A DNA stretch of 64,000 bases, taken from the NCBI GenBank assembly GCA_004555915.1, contig SFJM01000002.1, positions 62,001 to 126,000 of the forward strand, in the 5' to 3' direction. This stretch comes from Clostridiales bacterium (GTDB lineage Bacteria > Bacillota > Clostridia > Oscillospirales > Butyricicoccaceae). The notes beneath the pieces were generated by a model. It saw only the letters and a program-made list of their open reading frames with translations, was not told where the DNA came from and made no database searches. Positions 17,292 to 25,027 of this stretch are shown here, piece by piece (the first letter of the stretch is position 1; every line of letters starts with the position of its first letter). A program made the position numbers and the translations under genes.

Positions 17292-17310
17292 GCTTACCAG
17301 ATTCTCTTTC

Positions 17311-17362
17311 ACAGCCTCCTGTGCCAGCATCTGACGATGCAGGCATGGGAAGCTGTTTTTTT
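17311..17362 (+). terminator. Intrinsic terminator after the BceB-like gene
   Basis: Long imperfect stem: ACAGC (17311-17315) pairs with GCTGT (17352-17356), TGCC with GGCA, and GCATC-TGAC-GATGC forms the tip, followed by a T-run to 17362. Confidence 0.75.
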
Positions 17363-17443
17363 CTCTGTGCAGACAGAATTTTCTGTTTTGAAACAGACAC
17401 CACCCTGGCATTTTTTCAATATATTGCACACAGGAGGTGCGAT

Positions 17444-18247
17444 ATGAATCATCTTGTCCTAATGGCTCTGATTGCCACGCTCGGAACCTGGCTGGTCACG
17501 GCGCTGGGCGCTGCCACAGTGGTCTTTTTCAAATCACCCAACCAGAAGGTGATGAATTTTATGCTGGGCTTTGCTTCCGGTGTCATGATTGCCGCCAGCT
17601 TCTGGTCCCTGCTGCAGCCTGCCATTGAATGGGCAGAGCTGTCATCCCAGGTTCCCGCATATATTGTCACCACAGTGGGCTTTCTGTTTGGTGCGTGTTT
17701 CCTGTGGGGCTCTGACAAAATCGTTACCTTTGCCAGAAGGAATGCGGAGCGTACACAGGGAAAGCCAAATGGACGGCTCAACCGCATTATCATGCTTGTC
17801 CTCTCCATCACACTACACAACATACCGGAGGGATTGGCTGTCGGTGTGGCATTTGGCGCCCTGCAGAACGGCAATTTTACCACCGAAGGCCTGATGGGAG
17901 CCATCACCATTGCCACCGGCATTGGCCTGCAGAATTTCCCGGAAGGCGCAGCAGTTTCTGTCCCGCTCCGACGGGAGGGGTGTTCCCGCAAGAAAAGCTT
18001 TCTGCTGGGGCAGGCTTCCGGCATGGTGGAGCCGATTGCCGGTGTCATCGGTGCGCTATTGATCGTCTATGTGGAAGCGATTTTGCCATATGCCCTTGCC
18101 TTTGCCGCCGGCGCCATGATTCTGGTAGCTGTGCATGAGCTGATCCCGGAATGCCAGCGGAATCAGCAGGAGCTGCCCTATTTTGCCACCATGGGCATTA
18201 TTCTGGGTTTTGCAGTGATGATGCTGCTGGATGTGATGCTGGGATGA
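17444..18247 (+). CDS. ZIP family divalent metal transporter
   Basis: Inner-membrane transporter of 267 aa, likely for zinc and related divalent cations. Eight hydrophobic segments are visible. The two signature metal-binding helices carry HNIPEGLAVG and QNFPEGAAVS; in the second, Gln replaces the usual His of HNFPEG, a common variation in gut Firmicutes. AGGAGG lies 7 nt before ATG 17444; the frame opens earlier, but over the preceding terminator. Monocistronic cargo of the element. Confidence 0.9.
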   Translation: MNHLVLMALIATLGTWLVTALGAATVVFFKSPNQKVMNFMLGFASGVMIAASFWSLLQPAIEWAELSSQVPAYIVTTVGFLFGACFLWGSDKIVTFARRNAERTQGKPNGRLNRIIMLVLSITLHNIPEGLAVGVAFGALQNGNFTTEGLMGAITIATGIGLQNFPEGAAVSVPLRREGCSRKKSFLLGQASGMVEPIAGVIGALLIVYVEAILPYALAFAAGAMILVAVHELIPECQRNQQELPYFATMGIILGFAVMMLLDVMLG

Positions 18248-18250
18248 CAC

Positions 18251-18343
18251 AAAAAAAGAGTCTGACATTCCCCTGCATATCAGGTGCTGCCAGACTCTTT
18301 TGTTCTGTTTGTGTATCATACGCATGTCAGCGGTATGACATGC
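18251..18343. terminator. Bidirectional terminator between ZIP gene and the minus-strand operon
   Basis: AAAAGAGTCTG (18254-18264) pairs with CAGACTCTTTT (18291-18301), with T-runs on both strands. A second perfect hairpin, GCATGTCA/TGACATGC (18322-18329 with 18336-18343), lies directly after the stop of the minus-strand gene. Confidence 0.8.
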
Positions 18344-19087
18344 TCATTCCTCTTCTTCCCATGTCCGCATGATTTTATCGTGCAGGGTATTCCATTTCTG
18401 CGATTCACGGATACCGGTTATTTTTATCTTTTCCTGCAGATCGGAAATCAGCCATGTGTTGAGAATCCGCGGCGGCTTTAAATACAGCGAGGGCTGTTTG
18501 TTTTTTCCGGAAGCAGGCGCCAATACCTTTCCATTTTCCCTGTCAGCCGGAATGGCATCCAAATACCGATAAAACGCAATGCCTTCCGTACAATACAGCT
18601 CCTCCGACAGCCGTGTGAACGCCACCGAATGAGGGTATAAGGTTTCCTTTGTATCCTCCCGGAAATCTGCAACCGCCTGCATCAGTGCCGGATTGCTTTG
18701 CCGGAGCCAGTCTGCTGCCGCTGCCAGCTTTTCTGTCCGGAAGATCAGCTCCAGATCCGGATTGGAGGCATAGCTGTCCATATAATCCTTTGTCTCCAGC
18801 ACCTGCAGCAGTGTGGAAATCAGCTCCGGAATATAGTACCAGTACTGTCTGTCTGTTGCCGGGAAAGAAAATCCCAGAGCCTGCAGGGAATCGGTATCCG
18901 GTTCTGCTTCCAGACGGAATAAAACCGTTCGCTGCTTGAGGCACAGAAGGAAAATATCATGCTCTCCTCCGTGGCAGTCTGCCCGCATCAGAAGGTTTTC
19001 CATACCTGCAATTTCATCCGCAGTCATCCAGTCCACAGGATACATGGTTCCAAATGCAAATAACCGTGCCGGAATGCGTTGTATCAT
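18344..19087 (-). CDS. Hypothetical protein, last gene of GTPase/YARHG operon
   Basis: 247-aa protein I do not recognise. It begins MIQRIPARLFAFGTMYPVDW and has no signal peptide or membrane helix; composition is mixed with many aromatic residues (DRQYWYYIPEL). Its ATG overlaps the stop of the preceding gene as ATGA, so the two are translationally coupled. No catalytic motif stands out. Position suggests it is a partner or effector of the GTPase encoded two genes upstream, which is inference from operon structure only. Confidence 0.75.
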   Translation of the reverse strand: MIQRIPARLFAFGTMYPVDWMTADEIAGMENLLMRADCHGGEHDIFLLCLKQRTVLFRLEAEPDTDSLQALGFSFPATDRQYWYYIPELISTLLQVLETKDYMDSYASNPDLELIFRTEKLAAAADWLRQSNPALMQAVADFREDTKETLYPHSVAFTRLSEELYCTEGIAFYRYLDAIPADRENGKVLAPASGKNKQPSLYLKPPRILNTWLISDLQEKIKITGIRESQKWNTLHDKIMRTWEEEE

Positions 19088-19839
19088 TTTGTTTCCCTCC
19101 AGCCGTATCCATCCATATAGCTCCGAATTGCTTCCGCAGACCGTTCCAGCTTTCCGATGGAATAGCCGGACTTGGTTTGCTGTATTTTGGCGCTCTGCAC
19201 CAGACAGCGGCCGTTATCGCAGTCAATGCCTTCCAGCCACGTCTGCTTTTCTGCCTTTGCAATGCGGCACAGGATTTTATATTTGTGCTTCGCCTGCACC
19301 GGATTCCACTGCCTGCGTCCATGGAAGGCCGCAGGATGGTTCCGATGTACGCCGGTTTCGTCAATGGTAAAGGAACCGATGGTATCGGTAAACTGTATCA
19401 GATCATCCATGCCAGTAACAGGTGCATCCTCCTGGGAAACCTGCAGCAGTTGAACCGCATCCTCCGGTTTCAGCAGATGAATGTCCTCTCCGTGTACAAT
19501 ACGGTCATACCAGTTGTCCTCCTGCTGCCACAGGCCTGCCGCAAGGGAAACAATCTCCTGCCATTCCCGGCGTATGTCCTCTGCTACGCCATATAAGCCC
19601 TCTGCGCACCGGATCGTCCTGCCATATACATCGGTCTTGTCGGTCAGGACAATGCGCAGGAGCAGCACATCCTCCGGTGTTACGGTAACATGCACCACGC
19701 CGTCTATGTTTCCGTTCTGCGCATCCAGACGCTGCCGCCGGAAGGCTTTCGCCGCCGGGTCAGACATTTTCGGCAGCGGCGCAATGTTGCGGTAATCTGT
19801 CTCCTTTGTGCGGCTGTTGAACACCGTATACCATTTCAT
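19084..19839 (-). CDS. Hypothetical protein of GTPase/YARHG operon
   Basis: 251-aa protein of unknown function, starting MKWYTVFNSRTKETDYRNI. The ATG at 19839 has GGAGG sites upstream; an ATG at 19878 would overlap the GTPase gene and is less likely. Predicted soluble, no membrane helix, charged C-terminus. The gene starts 19 nt after the GTPase stop and overlaps the next gene by 4 nt. The segment VVHVTVTPEDVLLLRIVL is strand-rich and FTIDETGVHRNH looks like a loop region, but I can assign no family. Confidence 0.75.
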   Translation of the reverse strand: MKWYTVFNSRTKETDYRNIAPLPKMSDPAAKAFRRQRLDAQNGNIDGVVHVTVTPEDVLLLRIVLTDKTDVYGRTIRCAEGLYGVAEDIRREWQEIVSLAAGLWQQEDNWYDRIVHGEDIHLLKPEDAVQLLQVSQEDAPVTGMDDLIQFTDTIGSFTIDETGVHRNHPAAFHGRRQWNPVQAKHKYKILCRIAKAEKQTWLEGIDCDNGRCLVQSAKIQQTKSGYSIGKLERSAEAIRSYMDGYGWRETK

Positions 19840-19858
19840 GCCTCCATCACCTCCCTGC

Positions 19859-21010
19859 TCAAAGTGAAAAAATTTCAATAATCATTTCCCATACGGATCT
19901 CTTTCTCGCAACCGCATCCTGCGCAAAAAACGGTGTGGATTTTTCGTCAATAACGCAGGTTCCCCGAGGCGAATCCAGCAAAGCATCCAGATGTTCATGC
20001 AGGAAATCATACAGCTCCTGATACAGCCGCCATTTCTGGTTGTTTTCTTTCCGGGTTTCCCGTTCTACAATCTGCCGCTGCTTTTTATCCAGCATGCTGG
20101 TATCCGTGGCTACCGCGCTGTTGTCAATCTTATTGTCAATCCGATACCGCAGCTCCGCCATCAGGCCATACAGGAAGGCGATATCAAAGCCATACGGCTC
20201 CATCTCCACACTGGGGTCCAGCATGGAGGTATACCGCCCAAATTCCGCACGGGTGGTATGGGCATTTCCATTGCCGCAGGCAGAGGTCGGAATTACCGCA
20301 AAGGGCCAGTCATATTGACGGCATACCTCCAGAATCGGCTTGAATACGGTTGTGGCACGAGCAATCAGGCCGCAATAGCTGTCCTTTGCCAGCGAATCAT
20401 CAATCAGGTTGGAATCACATTTGGTCAGCATCAGAACCACGGTGCGCTGCCGGGAAATAAAATCACTGTCATATAATTCCACCAGATTCATGAAAATATC
20501 ATTGATATTTCGTCCAATGGCATCCCGAATCTGATTCAGCGACGCATTTGGCTCCGGATTTTCCGACAGGATATTGGCATCTGCCAGCAGCATCAGCACA
20601 TCGGATTCCAGAATGGAATCCAGCAGCTTTTTTGCGTTCTGCTGTGCTTCATAGTCCTCATCCTCCCGGATACCTCTTGCCACCGTCTGGACAATACCAC
20701 CGGCATAATCCAGCACCGGAATTTTCAGGATGGGATAATTGGGCAAATTTTTGCGAAAATTCACACACAATGCCAGCGGAAGCTCCCACACACCTTCTGT
20801 ACCGGACCTGGTGAACCGGTCACGGGTCTCCGGAGCATAATTGCGGATCAAATCTGTATTTTCCATTTTCTCCTGAAACGTGCTGCCATCCGCGGTTAAA
20901 TAAATTTTATGGTCGGAATTTTCCCGTTCCATCATACGGAACAGGGATTTACACGCATGTGTTTTGCCTGTACCGGAAAGTCCAAGCATGGTAACAGTAA
21001 TACTGCTCAT
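19859..21010 (-). CDS. P-loop GTPase-like protein (TRAFAC-type), core of the operon
   Basis: 383-aa soluble NTPase. The P-loop GLSGTGKT is at 10-17, a G3-like DYAGG at 101-105 and a clear G4 motif TKCD at 196-199, the last arguing for GTP. Between them lies an insertion with EDYEAQQNAKKLLDSILES. The C-terminal third is helical with DKKQRQIVERETRKENNQK. It resembles the TRAFAC GTPase-domain proteins found in gene clusters proposed as biological conflict systems, but I cannot confirm the subfamily by eye. The start at 21010 has GAGGGGAT 3 nt upstream. Neighbours are a YARHG membrane protein and two unknown proteins. Confidence 0.8.
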   Translation of the reverse strand: MSSITVTMLGLSGTGKTHACKSLFRMMERENSDHKIYLTADGSTFQEKMENTDLIRNYAPETRDRFTRSGTEGVWELPLALCVNFRKNLPNYPILKIPVLDYAGGIVQTVARGIREDEDYEAQQNAKKLLDSILESDVLMLLADANILSENPEPNASLNQIRDAIGRNINDIFMNLVELYDSDFISRQRTVVLMLTKCDSNLIDDSLAKDSYCGLIARATTVFKPILEVCRQYDWPFAVIPTSACGNGNAHTTRAEFGRYTSMLDPSVEMEPYGFDIAFLYGLMAELRYRIDNKIDNSAVATDTSMLDKKQRQIVERETRKENNQKWRLYQELYDFLHEHLDALLDSPRGTCVIDEKSTPFFAQDAVARKRSVWEMIIEIFSL

Positions 21011-21063
21011 GGTTATCCCCTCTTTCTGTATGGCTGCCGACTGCATCCAGCGGCATGCCCTTG

Positions 21064-21987
21064 CTATCTGTGTCCTGCCAAAAAGATAATATTTTTCTGT
21101 TCTACTTCGGAAAAAAGCGTTTCGGTTTCCGCCATGGTTTCCACCGTCGGGGAATACCAGTCTTTGCTCATAAAATAGTCACGTGCAGCCTGTGCCGATT
21201 CAGAATTGCCGGGAAAGCTGTATCCCCTGCGGGCATAGATTTCATTGATTGCCAGCTGGATGGTTTGGGTATCCATTCCGGCAATATCCGCTTCCGTCAA
21301 TTCCTTCCGGTCTGAATCCGGAAATATGTACTGGCCTCGATTGCCCAGATGGAAATCGGAAAACCAGCCGGTAACCCATGCCACACAGTTATCCCGTAAG
21401 TCAGTCCAGAAGCCGCCGGCGGAAGTCTCCGGCAGATCCGGCTGTTCCTCTGTGGCAAAATAGGTCAGTGACTGGGAATCCGGGAGATTCAGCACGGTTT
21501 CCAGCTTCTGGTTCCACTGGCCAAGACGGGATACCGCTGCACCGGGAATCAGGAGCAATGCAATCAGCGCAATACAGATCAGCCGTTTCAGGCAGCCGCC
21601 TTTTTTCTTCTGCGGCTTCGGCTTTTCATATGTCACCAGCAGCATTTCGCCGTTGATTTTATTGCGGTATTTGCGGATTCGTTCCGCTTTATGGTCCCGC
21701 AGCAGCTGGAAATTCTGTTCATCCTTCAGCTGTTCCAATGTCAGATCCGCCGGTCCGCGAACAACTGTCATTGCCCAAATATCGTCAGACTGCCTGCCGG
21801 ACAGGTTGAGCCATATCACGCTGAGCCAGAAGAATAACAGCACAGCCAACAGGACGGCCGGGAAATGCCGGACGATCCGATACAGCCAGGAATACTGCAG
21901 TCCCAGATAAACCAGAATTTCAAAGGAAATCCCTGCCAGACAGATGGACAGAATCATCAGACCGATGTTGATACCTGTTCGTTTCAT
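21064..21987 (-). CDS. Membrane protein with C-terminal YARHG domain, first gene of operon
   Basis: 307-aa protein with hydrophobic helices at about 5-31, 41-63 and 133-154, a basic cytoplasmic segment between (KPKPQKKKGG), and an outside C-terminal domain if the N-terminus is inside. The C-terminal part carries NEIYARRGYSF (248-258), the YARHG signature, followed by the usual YFMSKDWYSPT. YARHG domains are extracellular modules of unknown ligand in Firmicutes. The start at 21987 has AAGGGGAG 6 nt upstream; earlier in-frame ATGs lie in the promoter and operator region. It could anchor or inform the cytoplasmic GTPase, by inference. Confidence 0.85.
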   Translation of the reverse strand: MKRTGINIGLMILSICLAGISFEILVYLGLQYSWLYRIVRHFPAVLLAVLLFFWLSVIWLNLSGRQSDDIWAMTVVRGPADLTLEQLKDEQNFQLLRDHKAERIRKYRNKINGEMLLVTYEKPKPQKKKGGCLKRLICIALIALLLIPGAAVSRLGQWNQKLETVLNLPDSQSLTYFATEEQPDLPETSAGGFWTDLRDNCVAWVTGWFSDFHLGNRGQYIFPDSDRKELTEADIAGMDTQTIQLAINEIYARRGYSFPGNSESAQAARDYFMSKDWYSPTVETMAETETLFSEVEQKNIIFLAGHR

Positions 21988-22056
21988 CTTTCGGCTCCCC
22001 TTACATATAACAGCTGGAATATCAATCTCGATAACCTCCGATATGCTTTGCGTTAT

Positions 22057-22075
22057 TTGCTCCATCATGGAGCAA
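22057..22075. promoter_or_regulatory. Perfect 19-bp palindrome at the start of the GTPase operon
   Basis: Nine-bp arms TTGCTCCAT and ATGGAGCAA around one central base. It lies 13-31 nt downstream of the operon -10 on the minus strand, where a repressor would block transcription. As RNA it could also form a hairpin. Confidence 0.6.
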
Positions 22076-22087
22076 GGTATATATGCC

Positions 22088-22116
22088 ATTATACGCATCA
22101 CAATCGACAAAAACAA
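22088..22116 (-). promoter_or_regulatory. Promoter of the GTPase/YARHG operon
   Basis: On the minus strand TTGTTT (22116-22111), 17-nt spacer, TATAAT (22093-22088), about 100 nt before the first gene. Confidence 0.65.
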
Positions 22117-22185
22117 TATTATTTCGCATGAGTTTACGCCTTGTTCAAACATTTTTCATGCTGAATGGTGAAAGTGAAGTACGAT

Positions 22186-23346
22186 TTACCGGTTTTCCCT
22201 GCACCGATTGGTGGCATTGCACACAAGCCGGAAAACCTGTTCCACTGCCAGCATCATATTGCACTCTGCCATTTCCGGCTCCATCGCCTGCTCCAGCGAG
22301 GTAATGCCCCGTACAATCGGGAAAAACGCGTCGATTCCTGCCTGATTGCATGCCCCTGCATCCTCTGCCACGCCTCCGACAAAAGCAAGTACCAAAGCGC
22401 CATATTGCTTCGCCATTGCCGCAACACCAGCCGGTGCCTTGCCCATGGCGGTCTGTCCATCCAGCCGGCCTTCCCCGGTGATGACAATATCCGCATCCTG
22501 CAGCTCCTGCTGCAATCCGATGGCTTCCAGCACAACCTCCACACCGGGCCGGAGTTCAACCTGCTCCAGATAGCTTAAAAACGCAAAGCCCAGTCCGCCG
22601 GCTGCTCCGGCTCCTTCACAGTCCCGGCAGTCCCTGCCCGTATAAACTGCTGTCTGATCGGCATAATGCCGCATTTTAGCATCCAGTACCGCTTTTTCCT
22701 GCTCTTTGACTCCCTTTTGCGGGCCATATACATATACGGCACCACGCTCCCCGCACAACGGGTTCCGGACATCGCAGGCAATATGAAACCGGCATTCGCG
22801 CAATGCAGGATGGACATGCTCTCTGCCAATCCGGTCAATCCGGTCCAGCTCCCGGATTCCGCGTCCGATTTCCCTGCCGTCTGTATCAACGAAGGTATAT
22901 CCCAGCGCTTGCAGCATGCCCACGCCGCCATCACTGGTGGCACTGCCGCCGATGCCGATGATAAACTCCCGGCAGCCGCGCTGTACCGCATCCAGAATCA
23001 ACTCCCCTACGCCATAGGTGGTGGCGTCCCAGGGAGCAGGCTTGCCCTCCGGCAGCAGGGTAATGCCCGCAGCCTGCGCCATTTCCATCACTGCCGTGAT
23101 GCCGTCCGGCAGGATGCCATAGGTCGCGGTAACCGGCTCTCCGGTGGGACCGGTGACCTGGATCGAAATATAGCTTCCACCCAGGCCATCCACCAGCGCC
23201 TGCGTAGTACCTTCTCCGCCGTCTGCCAGCGGCTTTACTGTAATGTCTGCATGGCAGACCCGTTCAATCCCTGCCTTCGCTGCCAGCCCTGCCTGCATGG
23301 AGCTGATATTTCCTTTGAATGAATCCATTGCAATAACCACTTTCAT
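22186..23346 (-). CDS. Glycerate kinase (GarK/GlxK family)
   Basis: Phosphorylates D-glycerate with ATP. 386 aa from ATG 23346, opening MKVVIAMDSFKGNISSMQAG, the family N-terminus. Other family blocks are VKPLADGGEGTTQALVD, IGIGGSATSDGGVGMLQALG, ACDVRNPLCGERGAV, EGAGAAGGLGFAF and GEGRLDGQTAMGKAP. Complete in length. It is in the element, divergent from the recombinase, and has no glycerate-pathway neighbours, so it seems to be independent metabolic cargo. Confidence 0.93.
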   Translation of the reverse strand: MKVVIAMDSFKGNISSMQAGLAAKAGIERVCHADITVKPLADGGEGTTQALVDGLGGSYISIQVTGPTGEPVTATYGILPDGITAVMEMAQAAGITLLPEGKPAPWDATTYGVGELILDAVQRGCREFIIGIGGSATSDGGVGMLQALGYTFVDTDGREIGRGIRELDRIDRIGREHVHPALRECRFHIACDVRNPLCGERGAVYVYGPQKGVKEQEKAVLDAKMRHYADQTAVYTGRDCRDCEGAGAAGGLGFAFLSYLEQVELRPGVEVVLEAIGLQQELQDADIVITGEGRLDGQTAMGKAPAGVAAMAKQYGALVLAFVGGVAEDAGACNQAGIDAFFPIVRGITSLEQAMEPEMAECNMMLAVEQVFRLVCNATNRCRENR

Positions 23347-23490
23347 CTGCTTCCCTGTCTCCTTCTGCATGCCATGCATTTCATATCAAATACAGTATAC
23401 CACAGGTTGGCAAATGTTTTTTCAAATCTGTCCGCCTTCTATTTTTTTCTGTCCCTTCATACACAAAACAGTACGGAAGGGGGATCACAT

Positions 23491-24987
23491 ATGGTTGGCA
23501 TTTACAGCCGTCAGAGTCTGGATAAACCGGACAGCCTGTCCATTGACCAGCAGATCGAAATCTGCAGGGCACATGCGGGCACCGATGACATAACGGTATA
23601 CACGGATGCCGGTTTTTCCGGCGGCAATATGCACCGTCCGGGCCTGCAGCGCCTGCTGCAGGATGCAGAACAGGGAAAGCTGTCTAAAATCATCTGTTAC
23701 CGGCTGGATCGGTTTTCCCGTTCGCTGCTGGATTTCGCGGAAACCTATGAAAAACTGCGCCGGTGGAATGTTTCCCTCATCAGCGCCACGGAATCCTTTG
23801 ATACCGCTACACCCATCGGTAATGCCATGATTTTTATCATCATGGTGTTTGCCCAGATGGAACGGGAAACCATCATCCTGCGCGGTACGGATAACTATTA
23901 CAAACGCCTGCGGGAAGGGGTATGGCCCGGCGGAAAGGCGCCCTTCGGCTTTGACATCATCCGCCGTCCGATTCATGGAAAATCCCAGCCTGTCCTGCAG
24001 CCCAATGCATCTATGTCCCATGTGCAATGGCTGTTTGATGCCTATGCAGCCGGGACTGCCTCCCTTGGCGCCCTTGCCCGTGTCATGGAGCAGCGTCTGC
24101 CATCTGCCCAGTGCGGCAAGCGCTGGTCCTCCACTGCCATCCAACGGATTCTGAACAATCCGGTCTATGCCGAAGCGGATGCAGATCTCTATGCCTATTA
24201 TTATCAGGCAGGCCTGCACATCATGGCAGATATACAGGAATTTGACGGACAACATTCCGCACTCCGCATTGGGATGCGCAATCGCTGTCAGGGCAGGAAG
24301 CTTGCGATTCAGGAACAGAAGCTGTATGTGACAGCATTTCCACCGGTGATTCCATCCGATGTCTTTCTCACGGTACAGCGGCAGCTTTCCCGCAACCGTC
24401 AGATCCGGAATGACCATCCCAGCCAGTATAGCTGGCTGTCCGGCAGGCTTTCCTGCAGCCACTGCGGACACAGCATCCGTTTGAACCATCCCGGAACCGC
24501 AGCAGGCAGGCGCTGCTATCTGGTGTGCTCCAATCGGGGCAGACATCCGGATGCCTGTCCCATCCGGCACACCGAGTCCATTGAATCGGTAGAAGCCTGT
24601 ACCATAGCAGCAATGCGGGAGCGCATGCTTTTTCTGGCAGACCATTCCCATGGCATGGCAGATCCGGCTGTATGCAGCCAAATCAATCAGCTGAAATTAC
24701 AGCAAATTGACATCCAGGTGAAACAGAAAAAGCTGCTCGAAGCCATGGCTGTGGGCGGTGCAGCCGCGGCAAAGCTCATCCGCCCGGAGCTGGAACAGCT
24801 GGAAGCGACGGCGTCAGATGTGTCGCATACACTGGAACAGCTTGTCTCCGGTCAATCCGAAGCCACGCCGCCTCTGACCGTGGATTTCGACCGTCTGGAC
24901 AGGAAAGGCAAACGGCAGGTTGCGGCGCTGCTCATCGACCGGGTTTATGTCGCTCCGGATACCATCGACATCCACTGGAAGGAATAA
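23491..24987 (+). CDS. Large serine recombinase (integrase of the 13.5-kb element)
   Basis: 498-aa site-specific recombinase. Catalytic resolvase domain: GIYSRQS with nucleophile Ser6, YRLDRFSRS, MERETIILRG leading into the long helix. Recombinase domain about 150-270 (APFGFD, WSSTAIQRILNNPVY). Zinc ribbon CSHCG followed by two further Cys about 22 and 31 residues on. A coiled-coil segment (INQLKLQQIDIQVKQKKLLE) follows, then an RVYVAPDTIDIHW tail. ATG 23491 follows GGAAGGGGG. The stop is 22 nt from the right attachment core, the usual integrase position. Confidence 0.95.
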   Translation: MVGIYSRQSLDKPDSLSIDQQIEICRAHAGTDDITVYTDAGFSGGNMHRPGLQRLLQDAEQGKLSKIICYRLDRFSRSLLDFAETYEKLRRWNVSLISATESFDTATPIGNAMIFIIMVFAQMERETIILRGTDNYYKRLREGVWPGGKAPFGFDIIRRPIHGKSQPVLQPNASMSHVQWLFDAYAAGTASLGALARVMEQRLPSAQCGKRWSSTAIQRILNNPVYAEADADLYAYYYQAGLHIMADIQEFDGQHSALRIGMRNRCQGRKLAIQEQKLYVTAFPPVIPSDVFLTVQRQLSRNRQIRNDHPSQYSWLSGRLSCSHCGHSIRLNHPGTAAGRRCYLVCSNRGRHPDACPIRHTESIESVEACTIAAMRERMLFLADHSHGMADPAVCSQINQLKLQQIDIQVKQKKLLEAMAVGGAAAAKLIRPELEQLEATASDVSHTLEQLVSGQSEATPPLTVDFDRLDRKGKRQVAALLIDRVYVAPDTIDIHWKE

Positions 24988-24995
24988 TCGGATTT

Positions 24996-25027
24996 CTGTT
25001 ACCTTCCCGTCCAGCAGGGTCTGCATG
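24996..25027 (+). other. Right attachment site (attR-type junction) of the 13.5-kb element
   Basis: Element half: CTGTT (24996-25000) and ACCTTCCC, then core GTC (25009-25011). Chromosomal half: CAGCAGGGTCT and GCATG (25023-25027). The reconstructed element site has CTGTT...CCTT...core...AAGG...AACAG symmetry; the chromosomal site has CATGC and GCATG arms 10 and 11 nt from the core. Confidence 0.88.

Larger units (their letters stand above)
11506..25011. mobile_element. 13.5-kb serine-integrase element inserted in asnB
   Basis: Boundaries are set by the break in asnB homology on both sides and by a shared GTC (11506-11508 and 25009-25011). The right end carries a large serine recombinase whose stop is 22 nt from the junction. 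Cargo: small ORF, kptA, BceRS two-component system, BceAB-type ABC transporter, ZIP transporter, four-gene GTPase/YARHG operon, glycerate kinase. I see no relaxase, type IV secretion, replication, capsid or terminase gene, so it would need help to transfer. No inverted terminal repeats or other target duplication are seen, as expected for a serine integrase. Confidence 0.9.

Noticed and set aside
23491..25011. The large element as a conjugative transposon or prophage
   Set aside because: No relaxase, coupling ATPase, type IV secretion, replication, capsid, portal or terminase gene lies in the 13.5 kb.
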